A stretch of 64,000 nt of DNA from Faunimonas pinastri (GCF_900110915.1 NZ_FOFG01000006.1:62001-126000); one strand, 5' to 3'; numbered from the stretch's first letter, positions 28,436-37,910 are shown. The notes: generated from the sequence alone by a model not told the origin. Numbers and translations are program-made.

Positions 28436-28566
28436 TGACGGAACGACATCGAAACGGCCGCCCGACTTTCCGGCGGCTGGTCCGTCCGCCGGAAGCTCGC
28501 GCCTTCGCGCTTTCGCTCTTTGCTTCCCGCAGCCAGGGACCCGCCGCTAAGGGAAATGAAAGGTGA

Positions 28567-29520
28567 ATGCGACAGCATGCGGCCGATGCGGATTTTCTCA
28601 TGAGCCTTTCCCGTCTTCTCCGGCTGGCGTGCCTGCTCGTCCTGTGCACCGGCGCCGCCTATGGGCAGGACGCCCGTTCCCCTGCGACGACCCCTGCACC
28701 TCCGCCGCCCCTGACGACGGTCCCGGCGACGCCTTCCCCCATGGCCGCTGCCGCACAGGGCGCGGAACCCGTCATCCCCAACTTCTGGGATCCGCATGCC
28801 CGGCTGGAGCGTCCCTCCGCGCATGATCTCCACACGATCCGCTTCCTGCTGACGGACGATTTTCCGCCCTTCTCCTTTCGCGACCGGCGCGGCGTGCTGA
28901 TCGGCTTCGACGTCGACCTTGTCCGCGCGGTCTGCGACGTGCTGGCCGTGCCTTGCGCGATCCAGGTCCGCCCGTTCGACACACTCGTGCAGGGGCTCGC
29001 GGACAAGCAGGGCGACGCGATCGTCGCCGGGCTCGATCCGACGGGGGGCAACGCGCAGCTGATCTCGACTTCGCCCTACCTCAAGATCCCCGCCCGCTTC
29101 GTGACGCGACGCGACCGGCCTTTCGATCCCGCCAACAAGGTCTTGCGGCGCACCGTCGCGGCGGTCTGCGGCAGCGCGCACGAGGCGTATCTGAAGGCGC
29201 TGTTCCCGAACCTGCAGCTTGCCTGCAAGCCGGACCTTGCCACGGCCCTCGCCGAATTGCGGGCAGGCCATGCCGCCGCGGTCTTCGGTAATGCCGTCAA
29301 TCTCGCTTTCTGGCTGAATGGCGCGCAATCGGCCGATTGCTGCGCCTTCGCCGGCGGCCCCTATCTGGACGAGCGCTATTTCGGCGCGGGGCTCGCGATA
29401 GACCTCCGCCCGGACGACCGACGGCTGAAGGCGGCGCTCGATTACGCGCTCCGCGAAGTGCAGCGAAACGGCAGCTACGAGGAACTCTACCTCCGTTATT
29501 TCCCGATCGGGCTGTTTTGA
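28567..29520 (+). CDS. Extracellular solute-binding protein, family 3
   Basis: This is a 317-residue periplasmic amino-acid-type binding protein (SBP_bac_3). After a signal peptide (LRLACLLVLCTGAAYGQDA) and a Pro/Ala-rich linker, the binding domain begins with HTIRFLLTDDFPPFSFRDRRGVLIGFDVDLVRAVCDVL. GLADKQGDAIVAGLD and GSYEELYLRYFPIGLF at the end are family features. The ATG at 28567 has AAAGG just upstream; an ATG at 28600 would give a cleaner signal peptide. No permease or ATPase gene is adjacent, so it is an orphan, and the ligand is unknown. Confidence 0.85.
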   Translation: MRQHAADADFLMSLSRLLRLACLLVLCTGAAYGQDARSPATTPAPPPPLTTVPATPSPMAAAAQGAEPVIPNFWDPHARLERPSAHDLHTIRFLLTDDFPPFSFRDRRGVLIGFDVDLVRAVCDVLAVPCAIQVRPFDTLVQGLADKQGDAIVAGLDPTGGNAQLISTSPYLKIPARFVTRRDRPFDPANKVLRRTVAAVCGSAHEAYLKALFPNLQLACKPDLATALAELRAGHAAAVFGNAVNLAFWLNGAQSADCCAFAGGPYLDERYFGAGLAIDLRPDDRRLKAALDYALREVQRNGSYEELYLRYFPIGLF

Positions 29521-29604
29521 CCCGAGCGGCTGACCGCGTTGACGCGCCGGGACCACGCCACTAGTGTCCGCGCCTCCCGTCGAGCCCAGAACACGGTCCT
29601 ATTC

Positions 29605-31260
29605 ATGAACGAGACGACAGACTTCCCCGCCGAATGGGTCGAGGCCGCACGCGTGTCCAAGGCCTGGCCGTTCGAGGAGGCGCGAAAGCTCGTCACGCGC
29701 ATGGAAAAGAGCGCGAAAAAGGAAGTGCTGTTCGAGACGGGCTACGGCCCTTCCGGCCTGCCGCATATCGGCACCTTCGGCGAAGTCGCTCGCACGAGCA
29801 TGGTGCGCCATGCCTTCCGCGTGCTGACCGAGGAGCGCGTGCCGACGCGCCTGCTCTGCTTCTCCGACGACATGGACGGCCTGCGCAAGGTGCCGGACAA
29901 CGTGCCGAACCGGGAGGAGATGGCGCGCTATATCGGCCAGCCGCTGAGCCGCGTGCCCGACCCCTTCGGCAGCCCCGAGGGTTCCTTCGGCGCGGCCAAC
30001 AATGCGCGCCTCCGCGCCTTTCTCGATCGCTTTGGCTTCGATTACGAGTTCGCCAGTTCCACCGAATTCTACACGGCCGGCCGGTTCGACGCGACGCTGC
30101 TGAAGATGCTCGCCGCCTATGACGATGTCATGGCGATCATCCTGCCGACACTGGGGCCGGAGCGGCGCGAAACCTATTCCCCCTTCCTGCCGATCTGCCC
30201 GCGCACCGGCGCCGTGCTGCAGGTGCCGATGGTGGATCGCGACGTGGCGGCCGGCACGGTCACCTATGTCGATCCCGAAACCGGCGAGTCTGTTACGACC
30301 CCTGTTACCGGCGGGCACGTGAAGTGCCAGTGGAAGGCCGACTGGGCGCTGCGCTGGACGGCGCTCACCGTCGATTACGAGATGGCCGGCAAGGACCTGA
30401 TCGATTCCGTCACCCTCTCGTCCAAGATCTGCCGGGCGCTCGGCGGCTCGCCGCCGGAGGGGTTCAACTACGAGCTCTTCCTCGATGAGAAGGGCCAGAA
30501 GATCTCAAAGTCCAAGGGCAACGGCCTGACGATCGAGGACTGGCTGTCCTATGCCTCGCCGGAGAGCCTGTCGCTCTTCATGTTCCAGAAGCCCCGCGCG
30601 GCCAAGAAGCTGCATTTCGACGTGATCCCGCGCGCGGTCGACGATTATCTCTCCTTTGTCGACGCCTACGGGCGGCAGGACGCGCCAAGCCGCCTGTCCA
30701 ATCCGGTCTGGCACATGCATGAGGGCAAGCCGCCGAAGGTGGAACTTCCGCTCACCTTCGCCATGCTCCTGAACCTCGCCAGCGCATCGAACACGGAGAA
30801 CGCGGAAACGCTGTGGGGCTTCATCCAGCGTCACTTCCCGCAAGTGGATCGCGCGAACGCGCCGGTTCTCGACCAGCTGGTCGGCTATGCCGTCCGTTAC
30901 TATCGGGACTTCGTCAGCCCCTCCAAGCACTTCCGGGCGCCCGACGAGACCGAGCGCGCGGCGCTGAAAACGCTGGACGAGGCTCTGGCGGCCCTGCCCG
31001 CCAGGGCGGATGCCGATACGATCCAGAACGCCATCTACGATGTCGGCCGCGCCTTCGAACGCTTCCAGGCAAAGGACAAGCCGAGCGCCGACGGCCGCCC
31101 CGGCGTGGCGCTGACCTGGTTTTCGACGCTCTACGAACTCCTGCTCGGGCAGGAAAAGGGCCCTCGCTTCGGGTCCTTCGTCGCGATCTACGGCATCCCC
31201 GAAACGCGCACCCTGATCGCGCGCTGCCTGACCGGCGAACTTTCCGCAAACGCCGCCTGA
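29605..31260 (+). CDS. lysK: Lysine--tRNA ligase, class I
   Basis: This is a class I lysyl-tRNA synthetase of 551 residues, the archaeal-type enzyme that replaces class II LysRS in many alphaproteobacteria. The HIGH motif is HIGTFGE (from residue 54) and the KMSKS motif is KISKS (299-303). [28 protein letters not shown] and CRTG-like zinc-region residues ([22 protein letters not shown]) fit the family. The ATG at 29605 begins the natural N-terminus; a TTG at 29539 in the same frame is unlikely. A bidirectional terminator follows. Confidence 0.96.
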   Translation: MNETTDFPAEWVEAARVSKAWPFEEARKLVTRMEKSAKKEVLFETGYGPSGLPHIGTFGEVARTSMVRHAFRVLTEERVPTRLLCFSDDMDGLRKVPDNVPNREEMARYIGQPLSRVPDPFGSPEGSFGAANNARLRAFLDRFGFDYEFASSTEFYTAGRFDATLLKMLAAYDDVMAIILPTLGPERRETYSPFLPICPRTGAVLQVPMVDRDVAAGTVTYVDPETGESVTTPVTGGHVKCQWKADWALRWTALTVDYEMAGKDLIDSVTLSSKICRALGGSPPEGFNYELFLDEKGQKISKSKGNGLTIEDWLSYASPESLSLFMFQKPRAAKKLHFDVIPRAVDDYLSFVDAYGRQDAPSRLSNPVWHMHEGKPPKVELPLTFAMLLNLASASNTENAETLWGFIQRHFPQVDRANAPVLDQLVGYAVRYYRDFVSPSKHFRAPDETERAALKTLDEALAALPARADADTIQNAIYDVGRAFERFQAKDKPSADGRPGVALTWFSTLYELLLGQEKGPRFGSFVAIYGIPETRTLIARCLTGELSANAA

Positions 31261-31294
31261 ACGCGGGCGGCGCTCATCGGTCTGCGCGCAGCAA

Positions 31295-31326
31295 AAAGCC
31301 CGGGACGCTTCCGCGTCCCGGGCTTT
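31295..31326. terminator. Bidirectional terminator between lysK and the small secreted gene
   Basis: A perfect 14-bp stem (AAAGCCCGGGACGC / GCGTCCCGGGCTTT, loop TTCC) is flanked by A and T runs. It serves both the rightward lysK and the leftward gene ending at 31347. Confidence 0.88.
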
Positions 31327-31346
31327 CACATATCAGACCGGTCGGT

Positions 31347-31637
31347 TTACTGAGCGGACACCACCTTGGGATCCAGCACCTTTACCCGGCCACCATCGCT
31401 GTAGCTGGTGAAGCCCTTCGGCGTGACGTCCCGGATCTCGCGGTTCTGCTTTCCGACGCTCACGGTATCGGAGGCCAGCACCCGCAGGCCCGAGGCGCCG
31501 CGGGAGGCGTCGTCCGTCTGGGAAGGCGTGGCACCCGCGGCGGACGCGATCGAGCCCTGGTCGAGCAAAGTATATCCGCCGCCGATAGCTGCGGATAATG
31601 CGAGGACGAAGGACAAAGTGCGAAGCATGACTTCCAT
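31347..31637 (-). CDS. Small secreted protein of unknown function
   Basis: This 96-residue protein starts with a signal peptide (MLRTLSFVLALSAAIGGGYTLL). The mature part has a Ser/Thr/Asp-rich stretch, then DTVSVGKQNREIRDVTPKGFTSYSDGGRVKVLDPKVV, which looks beta-rich. Two ATG codons (31637 and 31628) are possible. It lies 63 bp downstream of the S24 repressor gene on the same strand and may share its transcript. I do not recognise the family. Confidence 0.65.
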   Translation of the reverse strand: MEVMLRTLSFVLALSAAIGGGYTLLDQGSIASAAGATPSQTDDASRGASGLRVLASDTVSVGKQNREIRDVTPKGFTSYSDGGRVKVLDPKVVSAQ

Positions 31638-31700
31638 TCCGAATTCTGTACCGAGCTAACGCAGTTAGACGGAACAGGTTCCCGGATCGGCACGGAATGG

Positions 31701-32387
31701 TTACTGACTTGCCCAGACGATGCGCGCCATCCACGCGATGTCCTTGAGATCGAGCACCCGATCCGGGTGTTCGACATTGTTGGATTGCAGTTCGATGATC
31801 CGGTCGGTGCGGCGCTTCAGGATCTTGGCCATCACCTCTCCCTCCACCGTCTTCACCACGACACGGTCGCCACGCCGGACCTGCTGGCTCGGCGAGATCA
31901 GGATCGTGTCACCGTCCCGGTAAAGCGGCAGCATGGAATCGCCGGTGATCTCCAACGCATAGGTGCCGTCCTCCGGGGCGGGCAGCGAAACCTGATCCCA
32001 GCCTTCTCCGACGGGAAAGCCGCCATCGTCGAAGAAGCCGCCCACGCCGGCCTGAGCGAGGCCGAGCAGGGGAAAGGAGCGCTTGGGAAAGGCCGCCGGA
32101 TGCAGGTCCAATCCCTCCGCCGCACCGAACGGCACCGCGCCATTCCCGATCTCGTCCCGGTCGATCAGGGACAGGAACTCGCGCAGGTTGACACCCGTGG
32201 CCGACAGCACCTTGCTGATGGATTCAGTCGATGGCCAGCGCGGCCTGCCGTCCGCGCCGTGCCGTTTGGAGGGATTGAAGGCTGTCGGGTCCAGCCCCGC
32301 CTTCCGGGCAAGTCCGGACGCCGTGAGCTTTTGCACCTCGGCCAGCGCGTCAAGCGCCGCCCAGACAGACTTGTGGGTCCACACCAC
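31701..32387 (-). CDS. LexA-like repressor (HTH plus S24 peptidase)
   Basis: This cytoplasmic regulator of 228 residues has an N-terminal helix-turn-helix (VWAALDALAEVQKLTASGLARKAGLDPTAFN, then PRWPSTESISKVLSATG). The C-terminal S24 domain has the catalytic Ser151 in EITGDSML and Lys188 in GEVMAKIL. An Ala113-Gly114 bond in LAQAGVGG matches the self-cleavage site of LexA/CI proteins, so it could switch off its targets after DNA damage. The start is uncertain: homologues begin at this GTG, while the frame runs on to an ATG at 32465 without a good SD site. It does not look like LexA itself; its DNA targets are unknown. Confidence 0.85.
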   Translation of the reverse strand: MVWTHKSVWAALDALAEVQKLTASGLARKAGLDPTAFNPSKRHGADGRPRWPSTESISKVLSATGVNLREFLSLIDRDEIGNGAVPFGAAEGLDLHPAAFPKRSFPLLGLAQAGVGGFFDDGGFPVGEGWDQVSLPAPEDGTYALEITGDSMLPLYRDGDTILISPSQQVRRGDRVVVKTVEGEVMAKILKRRTDRIIELQSNNVEHPDRVLDLKDIAWMARIVWASQ

Positions 32388-32717
32388 GGAAGCACCTGTA
32401 CCCAGAGTTTTCGTCAGCGATCCTTCTTCCTTATAATTCTCGCGGATTACAACCTCGACGTGCATCAAGACGGACGACAAGGACGAATTCTCCTTGTCGA
32501 CCGCTCCCGTCGGGTTCCGGAACGGTTCGCGGCTCCGCCGCATCTGGAGATCGAAGAGTTCCAGGCAGCGTTACCGAAGCCGTCAATGTATCCCGGAAGA
32601 GGATCGATGCAGCTGGAATTGGGGGATATTGCTGATCAAATACTAAGGAGGCGCGAGAAGCTGGATCTAGCAAGAGGAGGTCGCGCCCGTTGAAGATGTG
32701 GACGCCGGGAGCGGGCT
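32388..32717. other. Gene-poor gap between the S24 repressor and MerR genes
   Basis: These 330 bases are less GC-rich than their surroundings. They should contain the leftward promoter of the S24 gene. The only small frame with a good SD site is a 28-codon frame on the plus strand (32607-32693, starting MQLELGDIADQILRRRE); I cannot tell whether it is expressed or is the remnant of a larger gene. Confidence 0.45.
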
Positions 32718-33128
32718 TCAGTCCCGGAGTTCTTCCTCCGCATTGATGATGTCGGCTTCTTCCTTGTCGCGCAGCATGCCCTCGATCAGGCGGGTGGTGC
32801 GCGTCAGTTCCTCGATCGCCTGTTCCACTTCAAGCTTCTGCTGCTCCAGGACGGCGATCTGCCCGCTGAAGCGCTCCAGAGCGAGCTGCAATTGGGGGGT
32901 TTGCCCGTCCTTGAGATCGTAGAGTTCCAGCATGTTCTTGATCTCGTCCAGCGAAAAGCCGACCCGCTTGCCCATCAGCACGAGCTTCAGCCGCGAACGG
33001 TCGCGGCGGCTGTAGATGCGGATATTGCCTTGGCGGCGCGGGTTGAGAAGCTGCTTGTCCTCGTAGAAACGCAACGTCCTCAGCGTGACGCCGAACTCGC
33101 GCGAAAGATCTCCGATCGTGTAGTGCAC
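32718..33128 (-). CDS. MerR family transcriptional regulator
   Basis: This 136-residue regulator has an N-terminal winged HTH (YTIGDLSREFGVTLRTLRFYEDKQLLNPRRQGNIRIYSRRDRSRL) and a C-terminal dimerising coiled coil with many Gln and Glu (LERFSGQIAVLEQQKLEVEQAIEELTRTTRLIEGML). There are no conserved Cys for metal sensing, so it belongs with the catabolic MerR types such as LiuR-like proteins. It diverges from the podJ-like gene; the 212-bp gap holds a 19-bp palindrome that could be its operator. Confidence 0.88.
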   Translation of the reverse strand: MHYTIGDLSREFGVTLRTLRFYEDKQLLNPRRQGNIRIYSRRDRSRLKLVLMGKRVGFSLDEIKNMLELYDLKDGQTPQLQLALERFSGQIAVLEQQKLEVEQAIEELTRTTRLIEGMLRDKEEADIINAEEELRD

Positions 33129-33231
33129 AATTCATCCTGCAAGCTGGCGTGGAAACCGAGCTATCCGCAGCTTACGGGAACGTCAACTGTGACCTTTCCA
33201 CCACATTAACCGGAAAGTTCAATTTGTACGG

Positions 33232-33246
33232 TTAACGTTGAATTAA
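33232..33246 (+). promoter_or_regulatory. Perfect CtrA-type box ahead of the podJ-like gene
   Basis: TTAA (33232-33235), seven bases, then TTAA (33243-33246, continuing as TTAACC) matches the TTAA-N7-TTAA site bound by the cell-cycle regulator CtrA. It lies 95 bp upstream of the ATG. In Caulobacter and rhizobia, podJ genes are under CtrA control, which agrees with this site. Confidence 0.6.
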
Positions 33247-33257
33247 CCACAACTGGC

Positions 33258-33293
33258 GACTCTTCACAGGAATCCGCGAGTCTGTCACTCGCG
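33258..33293 (+). promoter_or_regulatory. Three GANTC sites and a 19-bp palindrome upstream of the podJ-like gene
   Basis: GACTC (33258), GAATC (33270) and GAGTC (33278) are CcrM methylation sites packed into 25 bp, where about one per 300 bp is expected. The third lies in a 19-bp inverted repeat CGCGAGT-CTGTC-ACTCGCG (33275-33293), of the size of a MerR operator. Methylation-dependent (GcrA/CcrM) control and MerR control are both possible. Confidence 0.5.
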
Positions 33294-33340
33294 ATGAGTG
33301 CGCCGTTTTTTAATGCGCAGACCCTTCCGAAGGAAAAGTC

Positions 33341-36300
33341 ATGCACGCCCGCACATCGTGGAAGGTCAGATCGGAGCAGGCCAGCTCTCCCGAGAACCGG
33401 GATAGCGAAGGCCGTGATCTCCGTTTCGACGACCTTCTGACGACGCGCTTCGATGCGGCGGGCCATCTGAGCGGCCCCCGCGGAGATCGCGACCGGGTTG
33501 AGCAGCGGCTCCCCGGCGGCAGCGGGGACATGAGCCCGGAAGAACTGGAACGCGCGGTTGAAAGCCTGGCCCGCAGCGTCGAGCGCGCGAGCCGCGGTCG
33601 CCAACCTGCCGGACACGACGTACCCGATGCGCGCCCGGGCGACCGCGAGCGCGCCTTTCTCGGTAATCTTGAACGGCTGGAGGCGCAGCTTCAGGCGTTG
33701 GACGAACGTGTCGCCGGCCGCAACACCGCCGACGGCGACACGCCCAATCGCCGCCTGGTGGAGAAATCCTTCGGCGAGGGTCGTTCGACCCGGGCCGAGC
33801 GCGTCGCCGCCCGCGCCATGGCGGAGGAACTCGACCCCGAACGCGCGAAACCCACCGCTCGTCCCGAAGGCCGGGCAGCCGAGCGCACCGCCCTTGCCGC
33901 TCCCCGCCCGGAGCGGGGCGGCGAAGCGCGCGACATGCTGCAGGCGCTGGCCCGCCAGGTCGAGGAGCTTTCCCGCAACAACCGCTCGTTGTCCGGCGAT
34001 ATCGGCCAGATCCGCAGCAGCCTGGAGCGCAACCGCGACACGACGGGCACGCGGCTCGCCACGCTGCAGGAGCGGCTGACGGAGCTCACCGACCGGCTTG
34101 CCGCGCCGCAATGGCAGGCGCCCGCGATCAGCGCCTTCGAGACGGCGCGCGACGAGATCCTGCAGCGCATCGCGCGGATCGAGGCGCAGACCGCCAAACC
34201 CGCCGCCATGCAGGAAGTGGCCGCGCGGATCGAGGAGATCCGTGGCGATCTCGCCGCCCTGCCCTCCGAGGAGGGCCTGCGCCGGATCGAGGAACACCTT
34301 TTCCATCTCGCCGACCGGATCGACGCCCTGCCGGAGCCGGAGCGGAACGACGACCAGTTCGAGCGCCTGCAGGTTCAGCTCGACACAATCGCCAACGATG
34401 TCGCGGGTCTGCGCCGGGCCCGTTCCTCGCTCGGACCCGATCTCCAGCGGGGCCTTTTCGAACTGGCGAGCCGGCTTGAGGCTGCCATACAGGCCCGCGC
34501 GCAGGTCGATCTCGCCCCTGTCGAGGCGCGGCTGCGAGTGCTGGCCGAGCGCCTCCCGGAAACCCCGCCCGCCGACATGCTGGCGCGGATCGAGAACCGC
34601 ATCGCCGCGCTGGACGACGGCATCGGTCGGCAGGAAAGCCGGGTGGCCGAGCAGGTCGTACGCGCGCTGGAAGAAAAGCTCGACGCCGTCGCGCTGATGA
34701 TCGCGGAGGCGGGCAGCAAGGCTTCGCGCGCCGCGCTCACCGCGATCGAGCGGAAGCTCGAAGGGCTGCGCCAGATCATTCTGGAGCAGGCCGAGCGCCC
34801 GGCCGCCCCGGCCGCCGATTTCGCCGCGCTGGAAGACCGGCTCGACCAGATCCAGCATTTCCTGAGCGAAGCCGCCCATCGCGAGCAGGGCTTCAACCAG
34901 CACCTCGCGCCGATCTCCGAGAAGCTTTCCGATCTTTCCGACCGGGTGGCCGAGCTTTCGCCGCAGGAGCACCTGCAGCCGCTCACGCACCGGCTCGGCG
35001 CGATCGAGCAGCAGCTCCACGGCATCAGTTCCGGCCATCTCAGCGACCAGTCCACGCTGGCCTCCCATCTGGAAAACCTCGTCGACCGGCTGGACCTCAT
35101 GGCCGGCCGTGACGCGTTCCTGCCCGCGCGGCTCACCGCCGTTCTGGAGCGGCTGGAGACGGTGCTGGAAGGCAATGCCGGCGACGAGCGCTACGGCCGC
35201 ATCGAGCACAAGCTCGACACGCTGCACCACGACCTGCAGGGCTCCGCCTCGGTGCCAGACCTGGAGCTTGGGGAACTCCGGCAGGAAATCCTGGCACTTC
35301 GGCACGAATTCCTGTCGACCCCGGCCCAGCAGCCGACGAGCGGGATCTCCGACCTCCTCCATGATCTTCTCGACCGGCTCGAGCCCGTGCCCAGCCTCCA
35401 GTCCCATCTGGAGGATCTGGAGCAACAGGTCGGCCGCATCATGCAGGCCGTCGACGCGCCGGCCGCCGACCGCAACCTGATGGAATCCATGGAGGCAAGC
35501 CTCCGTGCCATCGAGGCGCGCCTGGAACAGGGCGGCAGCGCATCCGTCTCCGAGGCGCTGCGTGAACTTCGCGGCCTCCATCCCGCCGACGACTTCTCCG
35601 GCGAACTTGCCCGCACCCTGAACGAAGATCTCGGAGCGCTCCGGCAGGCGGCCGAAATCAGCGACAGCCATACTCGAGACTCGCTGGGCGCCGTGCACGA
35701 CACGCTGGAAGCGGTGGTGAAGCGCATGGCCTTCCTGGAGCGCGAGCTCCAGAACCTGCCCGAAGGGGACCGAGGCGCTGCCGAAGAAAACTTCTCGCGC
35801 GGCGCGGCGCAGGATACCGGCTGGCTCGGGGGCGACAGCCTGCGCGGCGGCTACGAGGCCGAGCGCTATCCGGAAGTGACGCTGGAGCCTGCCGACCGGG
35901 CGCTCCGCAGCAGCACCGCGCCGGAAGCGCTCACCTCCAGCCTCGACACCTCCGACGATATGCGGGGCGGGCTCTTCGGTCGGCTTTCCTCCTCGCAGCT
36001 CCTGAAGCGCGCCACGGGCGGGCGAACGGAATCCTTCTCCGCCGGCATGGAGGACGCCGATCTCGGCGACACGCCGCTGGAGCCCGGCACCGACGCGCCG
36101 ATGACCTCGTCGCTGACGGATGCCCCGAGCTCCGACACGGCGGTGATGTCCGGCAAGAAGAAGGGGCATCGGAGGCTCTTCTCCGGTGGCAAGGGAGCCG
36201 CCGCGGAAGAGACGCCGACCGCCGCCGCATTCCTGCGCACCCCCGAGGACGATGCGGGAGACACCGATTTTCTCGCCGCCGCCCGTCGTGCGGCCAGGGC

Positions 36301-37885
36301 GGCATCCGCCGAGGCCGGCAGCGCGGAAACGGCGACCCGGCAGGCGCGTGGGACAACTGGCGCGGCCCGCATCGCCGGTCTGCTCCGCGCCCGCCGCAGC
36401 CTGTTCCTTGCCGGCGCGCTCGCGGTCGCGGTCGCTTTTGCCGCCCTCCAATATGCCCGGATGCGCTCCCATTCGCCGGAAGCCATGTCGCAGGTGACGA
36501 GCAGCGCCCCGGCTTCTCCGTCCGCAACGCCGAATGCGCTTGCCGATGCCGACCGGACGCCGCAGGCAGCAACCGCCACGGCAGACGCTACGCCGGCTCC
36601 TGCCGCGCCCGATGCCCCGACTGCGGGATCACAAGCTTCCGGATCAGAGGCTTCCGGATCCCAAGCCTTGGGATCCCAGGCAACTGGCGCACAAGGCGAC
36701 GCACAGACGGCGCCCACCTCGCGCCAAGCTTCGACTGCCGCCGACACCTCGCCGGCCAAGGCTCCGGACGTCGCGACGTCGGCTTCAACGCCCCTTCCCT
36801 CCGGCGCCGTCGATGGGCCGAAAGCGGAAACCGACGCACCCGCACCTACGGCCGCGCGATCGGCCCAGGGCAAGGTCTCCGCCGCCGGCCCGAGTTCGAC
36901 GCCTTCCGGTTCGACGCCTCCCGCTTCGTCGCCTTCGTCCGTGGTCGATGCCGCGCCCGATGCGCCGCTCACCACCGGCTCACTCCCCGCCGCCGGCGTG
37001 AAGGACGTGGACCTGCACGGTCTCCCCGTGACGATCGGGGCGGACAGGCTGCGCATCGCCGCTCTGGGTGGCGATCCCAAGGCCGAGTTCGAGGTCGCTG
37101 CCCGCTATGCGGAAGGCCGCGGCGTGCAGCAGGATCTGCTCGCGGCCGCGAAATGGTACCAGAGCGCCGCCGTCGCCGGACTCGCGCCCGCGCAGTACCG
37201 GCTGGGCTCGATCTATGAAAAGGGCATCGGCGTCGACAAGAACCCGCAGACGGCGCAGGTCTGGTACCAGCGCGCGGCCGACGCGGGCAATGTGAAGGCG
37301 ATGCACAACCTCGCCGTTCTCTATGCCGAGGGCGTCAGCGGCCAGCCGGACCTGAAGCGGGCCGCGACCCTTTTCCATCGCGCCGCCGACCAGGGCGTCC
37401 ATGACAGCCAGTTCAACATCGCGATCCTTTACGCGCGGGGCCTCGGCGTTCCCGTCGATATGATCGAGGCCTACAAGTGGTTCGCCGTCGCGGCGACATC
37501 CGGCGACAAGGAAGCCGCCAAGCGGCGGGACATGGTCGCGCAGTCGCTGAGCCCGTCGGATCTCGCAAAGGCAAAGGCTGCGGCCGAGGGCTTCCGTCCG
37601 CTGGATGCCGACACCGCCGCCAACGACGTACAGCCGCCGCAGGGCGGCTGGGGCGAGCCGCAGGCGACCGCTGCGAGCGCTACCAGCCTGCCCGGCACGG
37701 CGGATCTCGTGCAGCAGGTGCAGCAGATGCTTTCCGCCAAGGGTCTCTATTCCGGCGCGGTCGACGGCCAGACCGGCCCGCAAACGCGCAAGGCGATCAG
37801 CGATTTCCAGAAGAAGGCCGGCCTGCCGACGACCGGCGAGATCGATACCGGCCTCGTCACTGCGCTGCAGTCCAGCAAGATCTGA
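33341..37885 (+). CDS. PodJ-like polar localisation protein (coiled coil, TM, Sel1, peptidoglycan-binding)
   Basis: This 1514-residue protein has a long cytoplasmic part: a basic/acidic N-terminus (1-200), then heptad-rich coiled coil over about 200-830. One membrane segment lies near 1020-1040 (SLFLAGALAVAVAFAALQYA). A periplasmic Ala/Pro/Ser/Thr-rich linker (1045-1235) follows, including a short GSQA/GSEA repeat. Three to four Sel1-like repeats (1242-1396; AKWYQSAAVAGLAPAQYRLGSIYEKGIGV and so on) and a C-terminal PG_binding_1 domain (1456-1510; AVDGQTGPQTRKAISDFQ) complete it. This is the plan of Caulobacter and Agrobacterium PodJ, an organiser of the new or growing pole. It is longer than Agrobacterium PodJ (about 1250). 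Confidence 0.85.
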   Translation: MHARTSWKVRSEQASSPENRDSEGRDLRFDDLLTTRFDAAGHLSGPRGDRDRVEQRLPGGSGDMSPEELERAVESLARSVERASRGRQPAGHDVPDARPGDRERAFLGNLERLEAQLQALDERVAGRNTADGDTPNRRLVEKSFGEGRSTRAERVAARAMAEELDPERAKPTARPEGRAAERTALAAPRPERGGEARDMLQALARQVEELSRNNRSLSGDIGQIRSSLERNRDTTGTRLATLQERLTELTDRLAAPQWQAPAISAFETARDEILQRIARIEAQTAKPAAMQEVAARIEEIRGDLAALPSEEGLRRIEEHLFHLADRIDALPEPERNDDQFERLQVQLDTIANDVAGLRRARSSLGPDLQRGLFELASRLEAAIQARAQVDLAPVEARLRVLAERLPETPPADMLARIENRIAALDDGIGRQESRVAEQVVRALEEKLDAVALMIAEAGSKASRAALTAIERKLEGLRQIILEQAERPAAPAADFAALEDRLDQIQHFLSEAAHREQGFNQHLAPISEKLSDLSDRVAELSPQEHLQPLTHRLGAIEQQLHGISSGHLSDQSTLASHLENLVDRLDLMAGRDAFLPARLTAVLERLETVLEGNAGDERYGRIEHKLDTLHHDLQGSASVPDLELGELRQEILALRHEFLSTPAQQPTSGISDLLHDLLDRLEPVPSLQSHLEDLEQQVGRIMQAVDAPAADRNLMESMEASLRAIEARLEQGGSASVSEALRELRGLHPADDFSGELARTLNEDLGALRQAAEISDSHTRDSLGAVHDTLEAVVKRMAFLERELQNLPEGDRGAAEENFSRGAAQDTGWLGGDSLRGGYEAERYPEVTLEPADRALRSSTAPEALTSSLDTSDDMRGGLFGRLSSSQLLKRATGGRTESFSAGMEDADLGDTPLEPGTDAPMTSSLTDAPSSDTAVMSGKKKGHRRLFSGGKGAAAEETPTAAAFLRTPEDDAGDTDFLAAARRAARAASAEAGSAETATRQARGTTGAARIAGLLRARRSLFLAGALAVAVAFAALQYARMRSHSPEAMSQVTSSAPASPSATPNALADADRTPQAATATADATPAPAAPDAPTAGSQASGSEASGSQALGSQATGAQGDAQTAPTSRQASTAADTSPAKAPDVATSASTPLPSGAVDGPKAETDAPAPTAARSAQGKVSAAGPSSTPSGSTPPASSPSSVVDAAPDAPLTTGSLPAAGVKDVDLHGLPVTIGADRLRIAALGGDPKAEFEVAARYAEGRGVQQDLLAAAKWYQSAAVAGLAPAQYRLGSIYEKGIGVDKNPQTAQVWYQRAADAGNVKAMHNLAVLYAEGVSGQPDLKRAATLFHRAADQGVHDSQFNIAILYARGLGVPVDMIEAYKWFAVAATSGDKEAAKRRDMVAQSLSPSDLAKAKAAAEGFRPLDADTAANDVQPPQGGWGEPQATAASATSLPGTADLVQQVQQMLSAKGLYSGAVDGQTGPQTRKAISDFQKKAGLPTTGEIDTGLVTALQSSKI

Positions 37886-37910
37886 CGCGAGCCATCAGGC
37901 CAGAGACAAG

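Noticed and set aside
33206-36472. A 1088-codon frame on the minus strand opposite the podJ-like gene
   Set aside because: Its composition (Arg/Gly/Ala/Leu-rich, no family motifs) is that of an antisense shadow in GC-rich DNA, and the plus-strand gene has clear domains.
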